The translations under genes were made by a program, and so were the position numbers. DNA of 64,000 nt from an uncultured Bacteroidales bacterium (GTDB lineage Bacteria; Bacteroidota; Bacteroidia; Bacteroidales; Muribaculaceae): contig CATZGB010000011.1 in the NCBI GenBank assembly GCA_958418815.1, positions 16,308-80,307 on the forward strand, written 5' to 3'. The number at the start of each line of letters is the position of its first letter. The stretch's first letter is position 1. The notes beneath the pieces were generated by a model, which ran no database searches, had not been told where the DNA came from, and saw only the letters and a list, made by a program, of their open reading frames with translations. Shown piece by piece: positions 1-8,752 of the stretch.

Positions 1-659
1 CCCCGGATTTCCACCGCGTCGGCCTCATATTCCCCCATCTGGCGCAACTTCCTGAGCATGCCGAAATCGCCATAAGCGGTCAGGCGGTCATAATCGCTGA
101 AATTGCTGGAATAGATGCCGCTCACAGTCAGTCGTCGCAGCTTCAAGGCCCCATCCACAAAGAAACACCCGTCTACCTTGTCGCCCACCGACAGGGATAG
201 TTTTCCGGCAGTCACAGAGGAAACGACAATGTCGGTGGGGTCGCTGCCCAACTCCCCTTCAATGAGGTTCCCCTTCTCGAATGAGGAATCATGGCCATCC
301 CCGTAGGCATACAGCACGACCCCGGCAAAGTTGCCTGATGTCTTCAATACCACAGGCTGCCTGACCGACATGGCCACAGTTCCTGAAGGGACGGCTTCAT
401 TGACCGCCTCACGCATCGCGGGAAGGAACTCCACAACATCCCCTTCTCCATCGACATACCTGCCGAGAGGGCCGATGGTCAGTTGCGACTCAAAGCCTGA
501 CACTTTATGGCGGATGGCGTCCTGGAACCCGACAACTACCGAGATGGAAATCATAAGCACTATCACGGCAAGGGCGACACCTCCCGCCGCGATGCCGACT
601 GCCGGCGACTTACGCGCGCCATCTCCGGGCGCGAGCCGCAGCCGTCTCGCTATGAACAT
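1..659 (-). CDS. LolE/FtsX-like ABC transporter permease, 5' part
   Basis: Leftward gene that runs off the window edge; only the first 219 codons are present. The protein starts MFIARRLRL, followed by a short basic stretch and one hydrophobic segment (about residues 21-45, rich in Ala, Gly, Val and Ile). A long hydrophilic periplasmic-type region follows, with the phrase RHKVSGFESQLTIGPLG typical of LolC/LolE-type MacB-core domains. In this family the permease works with a LolD-like ATPase, either to release lipoproteins from the inner membrane or in related envelope transport. The C-terminal FtsX domain with the other membrane helices would lie outside the window. The ATG at 657-659 is the first in frame with the membrane segment. 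The 176 bp to the next, divergent gene should hold both promoters. Confidence 0.8.
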   Translation of the reverse strand, partial: MFIARRLRLAPGDGARKSPAVGIAAGGVALAVIVLMISISVVVGFQDAIRHKVSGFESQLTIGPLGRYVDGEGDVVEFLPAMREAVNEAVPSGTVAMSVRQPVVLKTSGNFAGVVLYAYGDGHDSSFEKGNLIEGELGSDPTDIVVSSVTAGKLSLSVGDKVDGCFFVDGALKLRRLTVSGIYSSNFSDYDRLTAYGDFGMLRKLRQMGEYEADAVEIR

Positions 660-835
660 TTCTGTCTTCACGCGGCAAAGTTAACAAAAAAAAATCACCC
701 GTGGAACCACCCTGAAACTAAACCTTACCTCCCCCCGGGAGCGTTGTATGGTAAACACCACCCGACTGTGTGAACCCAACCAGACGTGTTCAACTATATC
801 CATATATTTTGTCTTTTCACTAAATTTCAGGGATA

Positions 836-1798
836 ATGAAAATCAATCCGAAATTACATCTGAAGCTAAAGCTGAAATTCGCCCTCCTGATATTGCTGAC
901 AGGGATCGCGCTGACAGCATTGGCCCTTCCGGCTGTCGCCCAGGATGTCGACACGCTCAGGGTTGAGACTGACAACGAGCTTCTCGTCAAGTCAGCCCCC
1001 ACCGGAATCAAGGTTGAGGAGAATAACCCGGATGAGGATTTCACTCCTCCCGAAGCCCCCGCGCTTAATGGAAACCCGATGGGGCTTGACACACTGTTCG
1101 CCATAACCGGGCGCCCACACACGATATATGGCCGTCCGGCATCCTGGACTTATTCCGAGCCATGGTGGCACGGCATGTGGATAAACACAGCCGTTTACGC
1201 GGGGGCATTCATCGGCACACTTTTTGTGCTGGAATGTCTTCCCGAGGATGCCACCGCGTGGAACCGCGCCGAACTTCGCCAGGATCCCTTCTGGAAACGC
1301 TGGTACCAGAATGTTTTCAAAAAGGGGCCGGAATGGGACCACGACAAATTCGTTTTCAATTATGTGCTACACCCATATGCCGGAGCCGCCTATTTCATGT
1401 CAGCCCGCACATGCGGCTTCAACTTCTGGCAGTCGTTTCTTTACAGCGCGTGCATATCGACAATCGGATGGGAGTTTGGCATCGAAGCCTGCATGGAACG
1501 TCCATCTTACCAAGACCTTTTCATCACTCCGGTGGTGGGCAGCCTTATGGGTGAGGGCTTCTACCGGCTCAAGCGACTGATAGTCGACCGCGACTATTAT
1601 GTGCTTGGTTCCAGGGTCATCGGGCATATATGCGCGTTTTTCCTCGACCCGGTCAACGAGGTCGTGGGACTCCTGAGCCATCCGTCTGATTGCCGCACAA
1701 TCGGCCCGGGATGCATCCAGTCGCAACCGCTCCTCATACCCTCTCCAGGAGCCTCGTCATCTCCCGCATTGGGTTTCACCATCTCAGCCTCTTTCTGA
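836..1798 (+). CDS. DUF3943-type membrane protein
   Basis: 320-residue protein. Residues 1-36 form a basic n-region (unusual alternating Leu/Lys run) and a hydrophobic core ending ALPAVAQ, a plausible signal peptide. The middle (residues about 95-250) has the family-typical pattern of short hydrophobic stretches with conserved aromatic residues (WWHGMW, HPYAGAAYF, IGWEFGIEACME). This looks like the DUF3943 family, whose function is not established. The last about 45 residues are Ser/Pro-rich, low in similarity to the core, and probably disordered. It is monocistronic: the upstream gene is divergent and a strong hairpin follows 24 bp after the stop. Family assignment is by recognition of the pattern, not by search. 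Confidence 0.75.
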   Translation: MKINPKLHLKLKLKFALLILLTGIALTALALPAVAQDVDTLRVETDNELLVKSAPTGIKVEENNPDEDFTPPEAPALNGNPMGLDTLFAITGRPHTIYGRPASWTYSEPWWHGMWINTAVYAGAFIGTLFVLECLPEDATAWNRAELRQDPFWKRWYQNVFKKGPEWDHDKFVFNYVLHPYAGAAYFMSARTCGFNFWQSFLYSACISTIGWEFGIEACMERPSYQDLFITPVVGSLMGEGFYRLKRLIVDRDYYVLGSRVIGHICAFFLDPVNEVVGLLSHPSDCRTIGPGCIQSQPLLIPSPGASSSPALGFTISASF

Positions 1799-1821
1799 CG
1801 GCAGCCACGGCAAGGCACAAA

Positions 1822-1868
1822 AACAGGACGACCTCAAGCGGATTCAATCCGTCTGGGGTCGTCCTGTT
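1822..1868. terminator. Nested hairpin terminator
   Basis: Twelve-base perfect stem (1822-1833 with 1857-1868) enclosing a second five-base stem (1839-1843 with 1847-1851). It lies just after the DUF3943 gene. It also lies in the path of a possible leftward transcript from about 2150, so it may act in both directions. Confidence 0.6.
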
Positions 1869-2285
1869 ATAGGATGCCACATCAAAGGATGCGATGAAAC
1901 TCCGAAAGACAGGTTTTGAGTTCTCGCAGTCCTTTGTAATCCGCCTGGCAGGGAATCCCGAAGGATTGGCTGCGTCCTCCCGGAGGAGGATGGGGCCCGC
2001 CATTGGAAAGCGAGGTTGTCTCGGCATTTCATTAAAATTTGATGAGTTTCCCAATCAACTTTGGTGTGGCAAATATCGTCATCAATGTATGCAATCAAGT
2101 CTTTTGCGCCTCCTGGATGAGGTTCTCCAACCTCGGGCGTTTGTTTTTATAACGCAAAATTAAGGCAATTCGTTTTAATATGCAAGAGACGGAGATGATT
2201 TTTTTCATCAATGGTGCAACCAATCGGTGATTTTCATCGTCAAAGTCAATGAATGCCACCAAAAACAGGAGGCTTTTCATCCATT
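1869..2285. other. Intergenic stretch, possible leftward transcript
   Basis: About 420 bp with no convincing gene. Reading leftward, a TAATTTTG element (2162-2155) has CTTG 20 nt upstream (2186-2183), a fair match to the Bacteroidetes promoter. A transcript from there would run about 330 nt into the hairpin at 1822-1868. The leftward frame from about 2145 to 1844 is open but has no ATG at its head and no recognisable family. It could be a non-coding RNA or a decayed gene. No promoter for the rightward ABC operon is obvious here. Confidence 0.3.
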
Positions 2286-2972
2286 ATGATAAAACTTACA
2301 GACATCAACAAGACATATCCGGGCGCTGTGCCGCTCCATGTCCTCAAAGGCATCAACCTGCATGTGGAGCGTGGCGAGCTTGTATCCATCATGGGCGCAT
2401 CCGGCTCAGGGAAATCGACACTGCTCAACATCCTCGGCATCCTTGACAACTATGATTCGGGAGAATACATCCTCGACGGCACATTGATAAAAGACTTGTC
2501 AGAAAACCGCTCTGCCGAATACCGCAACCGCATGATCGGGTTCGTGTTCCAGTCTTTCAATCTCATCAATTACAAAAATGCCGTGGAAAATGTGGCCCTG
2601 CCGCTGTTTTATCAAGGTGTGTCACGCCGCAAGCGCAATCTCCTCGCCATGGAGCAGCTCGAGAAAATGGGACTGGCTGACCGCGCCCACCATCTGCCGG
2701 GCGAGCTGTCGGGAGGTCAGAAACAGCGTGTGGCAATCGCCAGGGCCATGATCACAAACCCGTCAATCATCCTCGCCGACGAGCCGACAGGGGCGCTCGA
2801 CTCCTCGACCTCGCGCGACGTGATGGCCCTTTTCCGCCAGCTCAACCGCCAGGAAGGGAAGACCATAGTGATTGTCACCCATGACCCCGGAGTCGGCCGA
2901 CAGTGTGACCGAGTGATACGCATCTCTGACGGCCTCATAATTCCCGACGAATCAATCATCACAGACAATTGA
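2286..2972 (+). CDS. ABC transporter ATPase, MacB/LolD type
   Basis: 228-residue nucleotide-binding subunit that powers the export system encoded by the next four genes. Visible motifs are Walker A GASGSGKST (residues 37-45), Q-loop FVFQSFNL, signature LSGGQKQRVAIARA, Walker B IILADEP and the switch His in VTHDPG. Length and motifs fit the LolD/MacB/FtsE class of mechanotransmission ATPases. The ATG at 2286 is chosen because the mature fold starts MIKLTDINKTYPG and an AGGAGG lies 13 nt upstream. An in-frame ATG at 2253 would add 11 residues of no family character. The stop lies 7 bp before the first permease gene, so translation is probably coupled. Confidence 0.9.
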   Translation: MIKLTDINKTYPGAVPLHVLKGINLHVERGELVSIMGASGSGKSTLLNILGILDNYDSGEYILDGTLIKDLSENRSAEYRNRMIGFVFQSFNLINYKNAVENVALPLFYQGVSRRKRNLLAMEQLEKMGLADRAHHLPGELSGGQKQRVAIARAMITNPSIILADEPTGALDSSTSRDVMALFRQLNRQEGKTIVIVTHDPGVGRQCDRVIRISDGLIIPDESIITDN

Positions 2973-2979
2973 CAGCGAC

Positions 2980-4197
2980 GTGTTTGACTTAGCCAACGAA
3001 ATATTACAGACAATGCGCCACAACAAGCTCCGCACAGCTCTCACCGGCCTGTCGGTGGCGTGGGGCATATTTATGCTGATCACCCTGGTTAGCGCCGCCA
3101 ACGCCATCATACGCTCTTTCGAGGAGAATATGATGAACAGCGACAACCAGAAGATTTCGGTGTGGGGCGGCGTGACCACCAAGCCCTACCGTGGATATCG
3201 CGAAGGGAGAAGCATAAATCTCAAAAACGACGACATCAACACCCTCAGCCGCGAGCAACGCGATGTGGTGGAAGAGGTGACCTCCGAACTCAACGGCAGG
3301 CAATCAGGCGTGTCGACTAACACCACATATGTCGAGGCCGGATTCACCGGTGTTTTCCCCTCTGCCCGCGACCTCAACCGGCTTGACATGGTTGACGGAC
3401 GCTTCATCTCGCAGGCCGACCTCGACAACAAGGCCAAGGTGATGGTGCTTCCCAAGGAGTATGCCGAACAGCTTTTCCCGCCCGACGGGAAAAAGGCAGT
3501 AGGCCAGCGGGTCGACTGCATCGGCCTCTCGTTTCTGGTCGTGGGGGTCTACGAATCCAGGTTTCGCACCATATACATACCTTACACCACGGCCCAGGTA
3601 TTCGCGTCAGACAACACCGACCTCGACCAGATAGTCCTTCTGCTCAAAGGAGTGACCGAGGTCGAGCAGGCCGACAAAATTGAGAAAGATATCCGCCATA
3701 CCCTCGCCTCGGCCCACGGTTTTGACCCTGACGACGAATCGGGTGTATGGATATGGAATGCCGTATCAAACGCCCTGACCGTTCAGGGCGGTATGAGCAT
3801 CCTCAACATCGGGGTATGGATTCTGGGACTGCTGACACTGCTGAGCGGCATCATCGGCATAAGCAACATAATGTTTGTGTCGGTCAAGGAGCGTACCCAT
3901 GAGATAGGCATCCGGCGCGCAATCGGGGCCAAACCTGTAAAGATACTGACACAGATTCTCACCGAATCGGTTGTCATAACCACCCTTTTCGGATATATCG
4001 GCATCGTGCTTGGGACTGTCCTGACCGAGGTGCTGGCCGCCAACATAGGGGACGGCATCATGGACTACGCCCATGTCGACCTCGGCATTGCCGCCCAAGT
4101 CACCGTGGTGCTGATTGTGGCCGGAGCGCTGGCAGGTCTCTTCCCGGCGTTGAGGGCCCTGAAGGTCAAACCGGTCGAAGCCCTGCGCGACGAATGA
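2980..4197 (+). CDS. MacB-like ABC permease, first of two
   Basis: 405-residue inner-membrane permease. It has an N-terminal helix (about residues 18-40, TALTGLSVAWGIFMLITLV), a large periplasmic MacB-core domain (about 45-265) and a C-terminal FtsX domain with three helices (about 275-400). The cytoplasmic motif KERTHEIGIRRAIGAKP is diagnostic of the family. It probably pairs with the ATPase just upstream and the second permease downstream, as a heterodimer. The start appears to be GTG at 2980, giving MFDLANEILQTMRHNKLRT; no ATG lies before the first helix. Family members move lipoproteins, peptides, antibiotics or heme precursors; the substrate cannot be read from the sequence. Confidence 0.88.
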   Translation: MFDLANEILQTMRHNKLRTALTGLSVAWGIFMLITLVSAANAIIRSFEENMMNSDNQKISVWGGVTTKPYRGYREGRSINLKNDDINTLSREQRDVVEEVTSELNGRQSGVSTNTTYVEAGFTGVFPSARDLNRLDMVDGRFISQADLDNKAKVMVLPKEYAEQLFPPDGKKAVGQRVDCIGLSFLVVGVYESRFRTIYIPYTTAQVFASDNTDLDQIVLLLKGVTEVEQADKIEKDIRHTLASAHGFDPDDESGVWIWNAVSNALTVQGGMSILNIGVWILGLLTLLSGIIGISNIMFVSVKERTHEIGIRRAIGAKPVKILTQILTESVVITTLFGYIGIVLGTVLTEVLAANIGDGIMDYAHVDLGIAAQVTVVLIVAGALAGLFPALRALKVKPVEALRDE

Positions 4198-4221
4198 GAA
4201 ATTTTCAACCATGACACGACA

Positions 4222-5472
4222 GTGAAGACACCATTTTTCGACATAGAGAACTGGAAGGAAATCGGCTCCACGCTGGCGCGCAACAAGACGCGCACCTTCC
4301 TCACAGCCTTTGGCATATTCTGGGGAGTGTTCATGCTCGCATGCCTCATGGGGGGCGCACGCGGAGCGGAAGACCTCCTGAGAAGAAACTTTGAAGGATT
4401 CTCCACCAACAGCGCCATACTGTTTCCCAACCGCACCACACTTCCCTATATGGGCCACGCCAAGGGACGACGCTGGCAGGCCGACCATACCGACATCGAG
4501 CGTCTGAGGCTGTTGCTCCCTGAATTGAAGACCGTCACCTCGCAGTCGGCCGAAGGCAACATCAGTTTTCGCAACGGTCGCCACAGCTTCTCCGGGCAAG
4601 TATGGGGGGTGGAAAAGGATTTCACCGATGTGATGCTCCCTGAAATCGAAAGCGGCCGCTTCATAAACGAGGCTGATGTGCTTTCCCAGCGGAAGGTGGC
4701 AGTGGTCGGCAAGAAGGTGGCAAACGAGCTGTTTCCTGGAGAATCATCAATCATAGGGAAAGCCATCCTCGTCAACGGCATATCATACACCATAATAGGC
4801 ACCGCTTACCAGACAAGCGAGATACAGATGAACGACCGCATCGACAATGTGGTGATCATCCCTGTCTCCACCTTCCAGAAAGCCTTCAACCGCGGCGACA
4901 AGGTAGACGTGATAATGATGGTCGGCGACAAGACGGCAGATTTCTCCAAACTTGAGCCGAAAATCAGGCGAGTGCTTTATTCGCGCCACCAGGTTGCACC
5001 CGACGACAACAGCGCGATGTGGTATCTCGATATCTCCGACCTGTTCGCCAAAGTAGACACACTGTTCATCGGCATATCTTTCCTCGCCCTTTTCATCGGG
5101 TTGTCTACCCTGATCGCGGGAATCATCGGGATAGGCAACATCATGTGGGTGATTGTGAAAGAGCGCACACAGGAGTTCGGCATAAGGCGCGCCATCGGAG
5201 CCAAACCGGCTGATGTCACCGTCCAGATTCTATCCGAGGGGGTGACGCTGACCGCGATAGCCGGCATGGCCGGCATCTCACTGGCATGCCTGGTGCTGGG
5301 TGTGTCAGCCGCCGTGACCGCCAACGCCACCTCCACTCCGCGTTTCCAGATGACCCTCTGGCAGGCGCTGGCGATAATCGGCGTGTTTGTCATCCTGGGC
5401 ACACTCGCCGGACTGATTCCCGCCATAAAGGCCATGCGAATAAAACCGATTGAGGCCCTCAACGACAAGTGA
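4222..5472 (+). CDS. MacB-like ABC permease, second of two
   Basis: 416 residues with the same plan as its neighbour: a helix near residues 25-48 (FLTAFGIFWGVFMLACLMGG), a periplasmic core, and a C-terminal FtsX domain containing KERTQEFGIRRAIGAKP. The two permeases share the pattern but are clearly diverged, which suggests an old duplication and an asymmetric dimer. The start is GTG at 4222. The nearby ATG at 4211 is out of frame and meets a stop after four codons. It lies 24 bp downstream of the first permease and 37 bp upstream of the adaptor gene, so the five genes look like one transcript. Confidence 0.88.
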   Translation: MKTPFFDIENWKEIGSTLARNKTRTFLTAFGIFWGVFMLACLMGGARGAEDLLRRNFEGFSTNSAILFPNRTTLPYMGHAKGRRWQADHTDIERLRLLLPELKTVTSQSAEGNISFRNGRHSFSGQVWGVEKDFTDVMLPEIESGRFINEADVLSQRKVAVVGKKVANELFPGESSIIGKAILVNGISYTIIGTAYQTSEIQMNDRIDNVVIIPVSTFQKAFNRGDKVDVIMMVGDKTADFSKLEPKIRRVLYSRHQVAPDDNSAMWYLDISDLFAKVDTLFIGISFLALFIGLSTLIAGIIGIGNIMWVIVKERTQEFGIRRAIGAKPADVTVQILSEGVTLTAIAGMAGISLACLVLGVSAAVTANATSTPRFQMTLWQALAIIGVFVILGTLAGLIPAIKAMRIKPIEALNDK

Positions 5473-5509
5473 AAACAAAACAACAACAGCAGCATACAAT
5501 CCTGAACTT

Positions 5510-6613
5510 ATGAAGAAGTTTTTCAGAATCCTGATGTGGACAGTCATCGCCGCCATTTTCATCGGCACATTTGTCTACCTTTTCATCAACTCCAAAGGCC
5601 ATGTGGCGACCTATGAGCTTGTCTCCCCGACGACAGGCACGATTGAGCGCACCACGGTGCTGACCGGCGACATAGAGCCGCGCGACGAGATTGAAATCAA
5701 ACCTCAGATTTCCGGCATCATCAGCGAAATACTCGTCGAGCCGGGCGACCATGTCAACAATGGCGACATCATAGCGAAAATCAAGGTTATCCCGGAGGCG
5801 ACACAGCTTTCATCTGCCGAAAGCCGCATACGAGTGGCCAAGATTTCACTTGAGGAGGCCCGCCAGACCTATGAGCGCACCAAGACGCTCTTCGAGAAGA
5901 AATATGAGAGCCGCGAGAAATTCGAGGCAGACCAAGCAGCCTACGAACGCGCCAAACAGGAACTCGACCAGGCCAACGACCAGTTGCGAATCGTGCGCGA
6001 CGGTGTCTCGGCCTTCGACACCCAAGGCTCCAACACCCTGGTCAGGGCCACCGTCACAGGCATCGTGCTGGAGGTTCCCGTTAAGGTCGGGACATCAGTG
6101 ATACAGTCAAACACCTTCAACGACGGCACCACCATCGCCAAAATCGCCGACATGACCGACCTGATTTTCAAGGGCAAAATCGACGAGACCGAGGTCGACC
6201 TGCTGAACGAGGGCATGAACGTGCGCATCGCCGTGGGGGCCATACAAGGCTCTGACTACAATGCCGTCATCGAGAAAATCGCCCCTATGGCCACGGATGA
6301 CAACGGCACCAACACTTTCGAGGTGAAGGCCGCCCTGAAATCATCCGACACCGCCAAGCTTCGCGCGGGATACAGCGCCAACGCCACCGTCATTCTCGAG
6401 AGAGCCGAGAATGTTGTCTCTGTTCCCGAACGCATCATCGAGTACTCAAATGACTCGACATTTGTCTATCTGCTGACCTCGGGCGATGACAAGCACCAGA
6501 CGTTCAAGAAGGTTGCCGTCGAGACAGGTCTTTCTAACGGAATCGATGTGGCCCTGCTCGGCCCGGCCACCATCACCACCGACTCAAAGCTGCGCGGCAA
6601 CAAGGCCGATTAA
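5510..6613 (+). CDS. Periplasmic adaptor, MacA/HlyD family
   Basis: 367-residue membrane-fusion protein. It has an N-terminal anchor (residues about 8-28), a split biotinyl-lipoyl half-motif (GIISEILVEPGDHVNNGDII near 75-95), an alpha-helical hairpin with heptad character (about 105-185), the returning lipoyl half (TGIVLEVPVKVGTSV) and a beta-barrel plus membrane-proximal domain. It would link the ABC permeases to the TolC-type channel encoded next. The start at 5510 (MKKFFRILMWTV) gives a normal anchor. An upstream in-frame ATG at 5450 lies inside the preceding permease gene and adds 20 unlikely residues. Confidence 0.88.
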   Translation: MKKFFRILMWTVIAAIFIGTFVYLFINSKGHVATYELVSPTTGTIERTTVLTGDIEPRDEIEIKPQISGIISEILVEPGDHVNNGDIIAKIKVIPEATQLSSAESRIRVAKISLEEARQTYERTKTLFEKKYESREKFEADQAAYERAKQELDQANDQLRIVRDGVSAFDTQGSNTLVRATVTGIVLEVPVKVGTSVIQSNTFNDGTTIAKIADMTDLIFKGKIDETEVDLLNEGMNVRIAVGAIQGSDYNAVIEKIAPMATDDNGTNTFEVKAALKSSDTAKLRAGYSANATVILERAENVVSVPERIIEYSNDSTFVYLLTSGDDKHQTFKKVAVETGLSNGIDVALLGPATITTDSKLRGNKAD

Positions 6614-6631
6614 CATTCAATCCACAGAAAC

Positions 6632-7936
6632 ATGAAAAAATCAATCATAGCCCCACTGCTTGCCGTCGTAATGTCTGGCAGCGCGACAGCCGACGAGACC
6701 TGGACGTTGCAGCGTTGCGTGGATTACGCGCTGGAGAACAACCTGACTGTCAAAAATTCCCGCCTGCAGGTAGACCAGTCTGAAATAGAAGTGACATCGG
6801 CCAAAGACGCGTTTCTCCCCACACTGTCGGCCAGCGCCTCCGAGGGATTCAACTTCGGACGCGGTCTGACATCAGACAACACCTACGCCGACCGCAACAC
6901 AAGCAGTTTCCAATGGGGAGTCAACATGTCGCTGCCGCTCTTCCAGGGACTGTCAGACGTGAGGCAGCTCAAAGTGGCCAAATCCTCCATGCAACAATAC
7001 CTGATGGAATTCGAGGCCGCCAAAGATGACCTCACCCTCAACATAATGGCCCAATACCTCCAGGTGCTTTACAACAAAGAGGTGACGAAAAGCGCCATAT
7101 CCCAGTTGTCATACTCGACATATGAGGTAGAGCGCCAAAAGGCACTCGTCGACGAGGGAAAAGTCGCCGAGGCATACCTCTACGACGCGGAGGCGCAGCA
7201 GGCCCAGGACCGCCTGCAGGTAATCACTGCCGAAAACGACGTGAGAGTGGCCCTTGTCAATCTCGCCAACCTGCTGCAGCTGCCGACAGCTGACGGCTTC
7301 GACGTTGCACCGCTTGACGAGGAAAACCCCGAGATACCGGGCCCGGATGTGGTCTACAGCCGCGCCTTGGAACACAACCACTCCATCCTCTCGGCAAGGC
7401 AAGGCATAGTCACAACCCGAGACCGAGTATCATACGCCCGCAGCGGATACATGCCACGGCTGTCATTCGACGCGTCAGTCGGGTCGAGCTACTACACGGT
7501 CGCCGGATATGACAACCAGCCCTTCGCCACCCAGATGCGCAACAACTTCTCAACATATCTCGGCTTGCGCCTCTCCATCCCCATCTTCGACGCATTCTCC
7601 ACCCGCAACAACATCCGGCGCGCCAGACTCCAGGAGACCTCGGCCCAGCTCGAACTCGACCGCAGGGAAAGCGAACTCTACAAAACCATCCAGCTCGCCT
7701 ACACCCAGGCCACCGGAGCGCGCGACAAATACCTGACATCAAGCGAGACCCTCGACAAGACCCGCCTCTCATTCGAAGCCACCCGCGAACGCTACGCCCT
7801 CGGCCGCGCCACCCCCACCGACTTCGAGCAAGCCAAAAACAACCTCTTCCGCGTCGAAATCTCACGCATCTCCTCCCGCTACGAATACCTACTGCGCTAC
7901 CGCATCCTCCGCTTCTACGAGACAAACCGCCTCTGA
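6632..7936 (+). CDS. TolC-family outer membrane channel
   Basis: 434 residues. The signal peptide ends near residue 20 (SGSATA). Two OEP repeats follow, each starting with long amphipathic helices (ALENNLTVKNSRLQVDQS and the second copy near residue 245, ALEHNHSILSARQG), with barrel strands in between. The length and two-fold repeat match TolC/OprM-type channels. It closes a tripartite pump operon (ATPase, two permeases, adaptor, channel). The final gene is followed within 25 bp by a very strong hairpin shared with the convergent DUF5606 gene. Confidence 0.88.
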   Translation: MKKSIIAPLLAVVMSGSATADETWTLQRCVDYALENNLTVKNSRLQVDQSEIEVTSAKDAFLPTLSASASEGFNFGRGLTSDNTYADRNTSSFQWGVNMSLPLFQGLSDVRQLKVAKSSMQQYLMEFEAAKDDLTLNIMAQYLQVLYNKEVTKSAISQLSYSTYEVERQKALVDEGKVAEAYLYDAEAQQAQDRLQVITAENDVRVALVNLANLLQLPTADGFDVAPLDEENPEIPGPDVVYSRALEHNHSILSARQGIVTTRDRVSYARSGYMPRLSFDASVGSSYYTVAGYDNQPFATQMRNNFSTYLGLRLSIPIFDAFSTRNNIRRARLQETSAQLELDRRESELYKTIQLAYTQATGARDKYLTSSETLDKTRLSFEATRERYALGRATPTDFEQAKNNLFRVEISRISSRYEYLLRYRILRFYETNRL

Positions 7937-7959
7937 TTCCCCCTCCAAGGCAACGCAAC

Positions 7960-8027
7960 ACAAACAAAGTCTGACCGCCTCCTCCCTGCCGTTGCTGGCA
8001 GCGAAGAGGCGGTCGGACTTTGTTTGT
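7960..8027. terminator. Long bidirectional terminator
   Basis: Inverted repeat with a stem of 22 pairs (7960-7981 with 8006-8027, one T-G pair) and a 24 nt loop. It sits between the convergent TolC-like gene and the DUF5606 gene. Terminal arms carry A-rich and T-rich ends, so it can stop transcription from both sides. Confidence 0.8.
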
Positions 8028-8044
8028 CACAAGAAAGATGTCGC

Positions 8045-8497
8045 TCAGGCTTTGGCTGCCTCGTCGGCGGCTTCGGCGGCCTCAGCGGCTTCATCCTCGG
8101 CGATTTCATTGTCTTTGAATTCGGTGACTCCGGCTGCCACAAGCTGGTTGTACCAAGAGAAGAGCTTTCGGATGTCGGTGGTGTAGACGCGCTCCTCGTC
8201 GTAATCGGGGAGAATGGTCTTGAAATATTCACGCACCTTGGTGTCGTCGCCGAGAGCCTTGACATCCACTTCTTTTCCTCCGGTGGCTTCCTTTACTTTT
8301 TCCAGCACATCGGCCAGCGGGGTGTCGGAGTCAGTGGTGTAGATGGCGATGTCGCCCAGGGAAACGACCTTGTCTGAAGCGTAGGCTGGCTGTCGGCGGC
8401 CGGTTGCGATGTTCTCTACGATGAGCATATTGCGGCCCTGGCTGACAAGGCGATAGAGTCCGGGCTTGCCGGAGATGGAAAGGATTTTCTTAAGCAT
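8045..8497 (-). CDS. DUF5606 protein
   Basis: 150-residue soluble protein beginning MLKKILSISGKPGLYRLVSQ, the well-conserved opening of the Bacteroidetes DUF5606 family. The N-terminal about 70 residues look like a small beta-rich SH3-like fold (GLYRLV, NMLIVE, VVSLGDIAIYT). The middle is helical. The C-terminus is a low-complexity Ala/Glu tail (residues about 135-150). Function is not known. The start at 8497 is preferred over an ATG nine bases upstream because family members begin MLKK. A leftward promoter lies just upstream. It is a single-gene unit convergent with the TolC-like gene. Confidence 0.85.
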   Translation of the reverse strand: MLKKILSISGKPGLYRLVSQGRNMLIVENIATGRRQPAYASDKVVSLGDIAIYTTDSDTPLADVLEKVKEATGGKEVDVKALGDDTKVREYFKTILPDYDEERVYTTDIRKLFSWYNQLVAAGVTEFKDNEIAEDEAAEAAEAADEAAKA

Positions 8498-8538
8498 GGT
8501 GGTCAATCTTGTTTGTTATGTATATAACAATTCGGGTG

Positions 8539-8570
8539 CAAAGTTAGTTAACTCCGGCTGGTTTTCCAAA
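8539..8570 (-). promoter_or_regulatory. Promoter of DUF5606 gene
   Basis: On the minus strand TAACTTTG (8546-8539) is preceded by TTTG (8570-8567) with a 20 nt spacer, matching the Bacteroidetes primary sigma factor consensus. The expected start of transcription is near 8535. Confidence 0.7.
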
Positions 8571-8609
8571 TTTTATAAAAATGAATGATGAATTTTATAT
8601 AAATTTCGT

Positions 8610-8617
8610 TAACTTTG
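8610..8617 (+). promoter_or_regulatory. -7 element of the OmpA lipoprotein gene
   Basis: TAACTTTG on the plus strand; no clear TTTG 19-20 nt upstream. It implies a leader of about 130 nt before the ATG at 8753, long for this window. Confidence 0.5.
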
Positions 8618-8752
8618 CAGCCGACTCCGACAATCAGCGAGGTTTGATTGTTTCCAATAGTATCTGAAACAGACGGCATTCCTTGCCGGATTAAGCCAAA
8701 GTGCTGACTTGATAAAATGATCCAAATATCAACTAACTATTTATACTAAAGT

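Noticed and set aside
3766..4599. Minus-strand frame of 277 codons
   Set aside because: Spans two permease genes in antisense with no membrane or family pattern.
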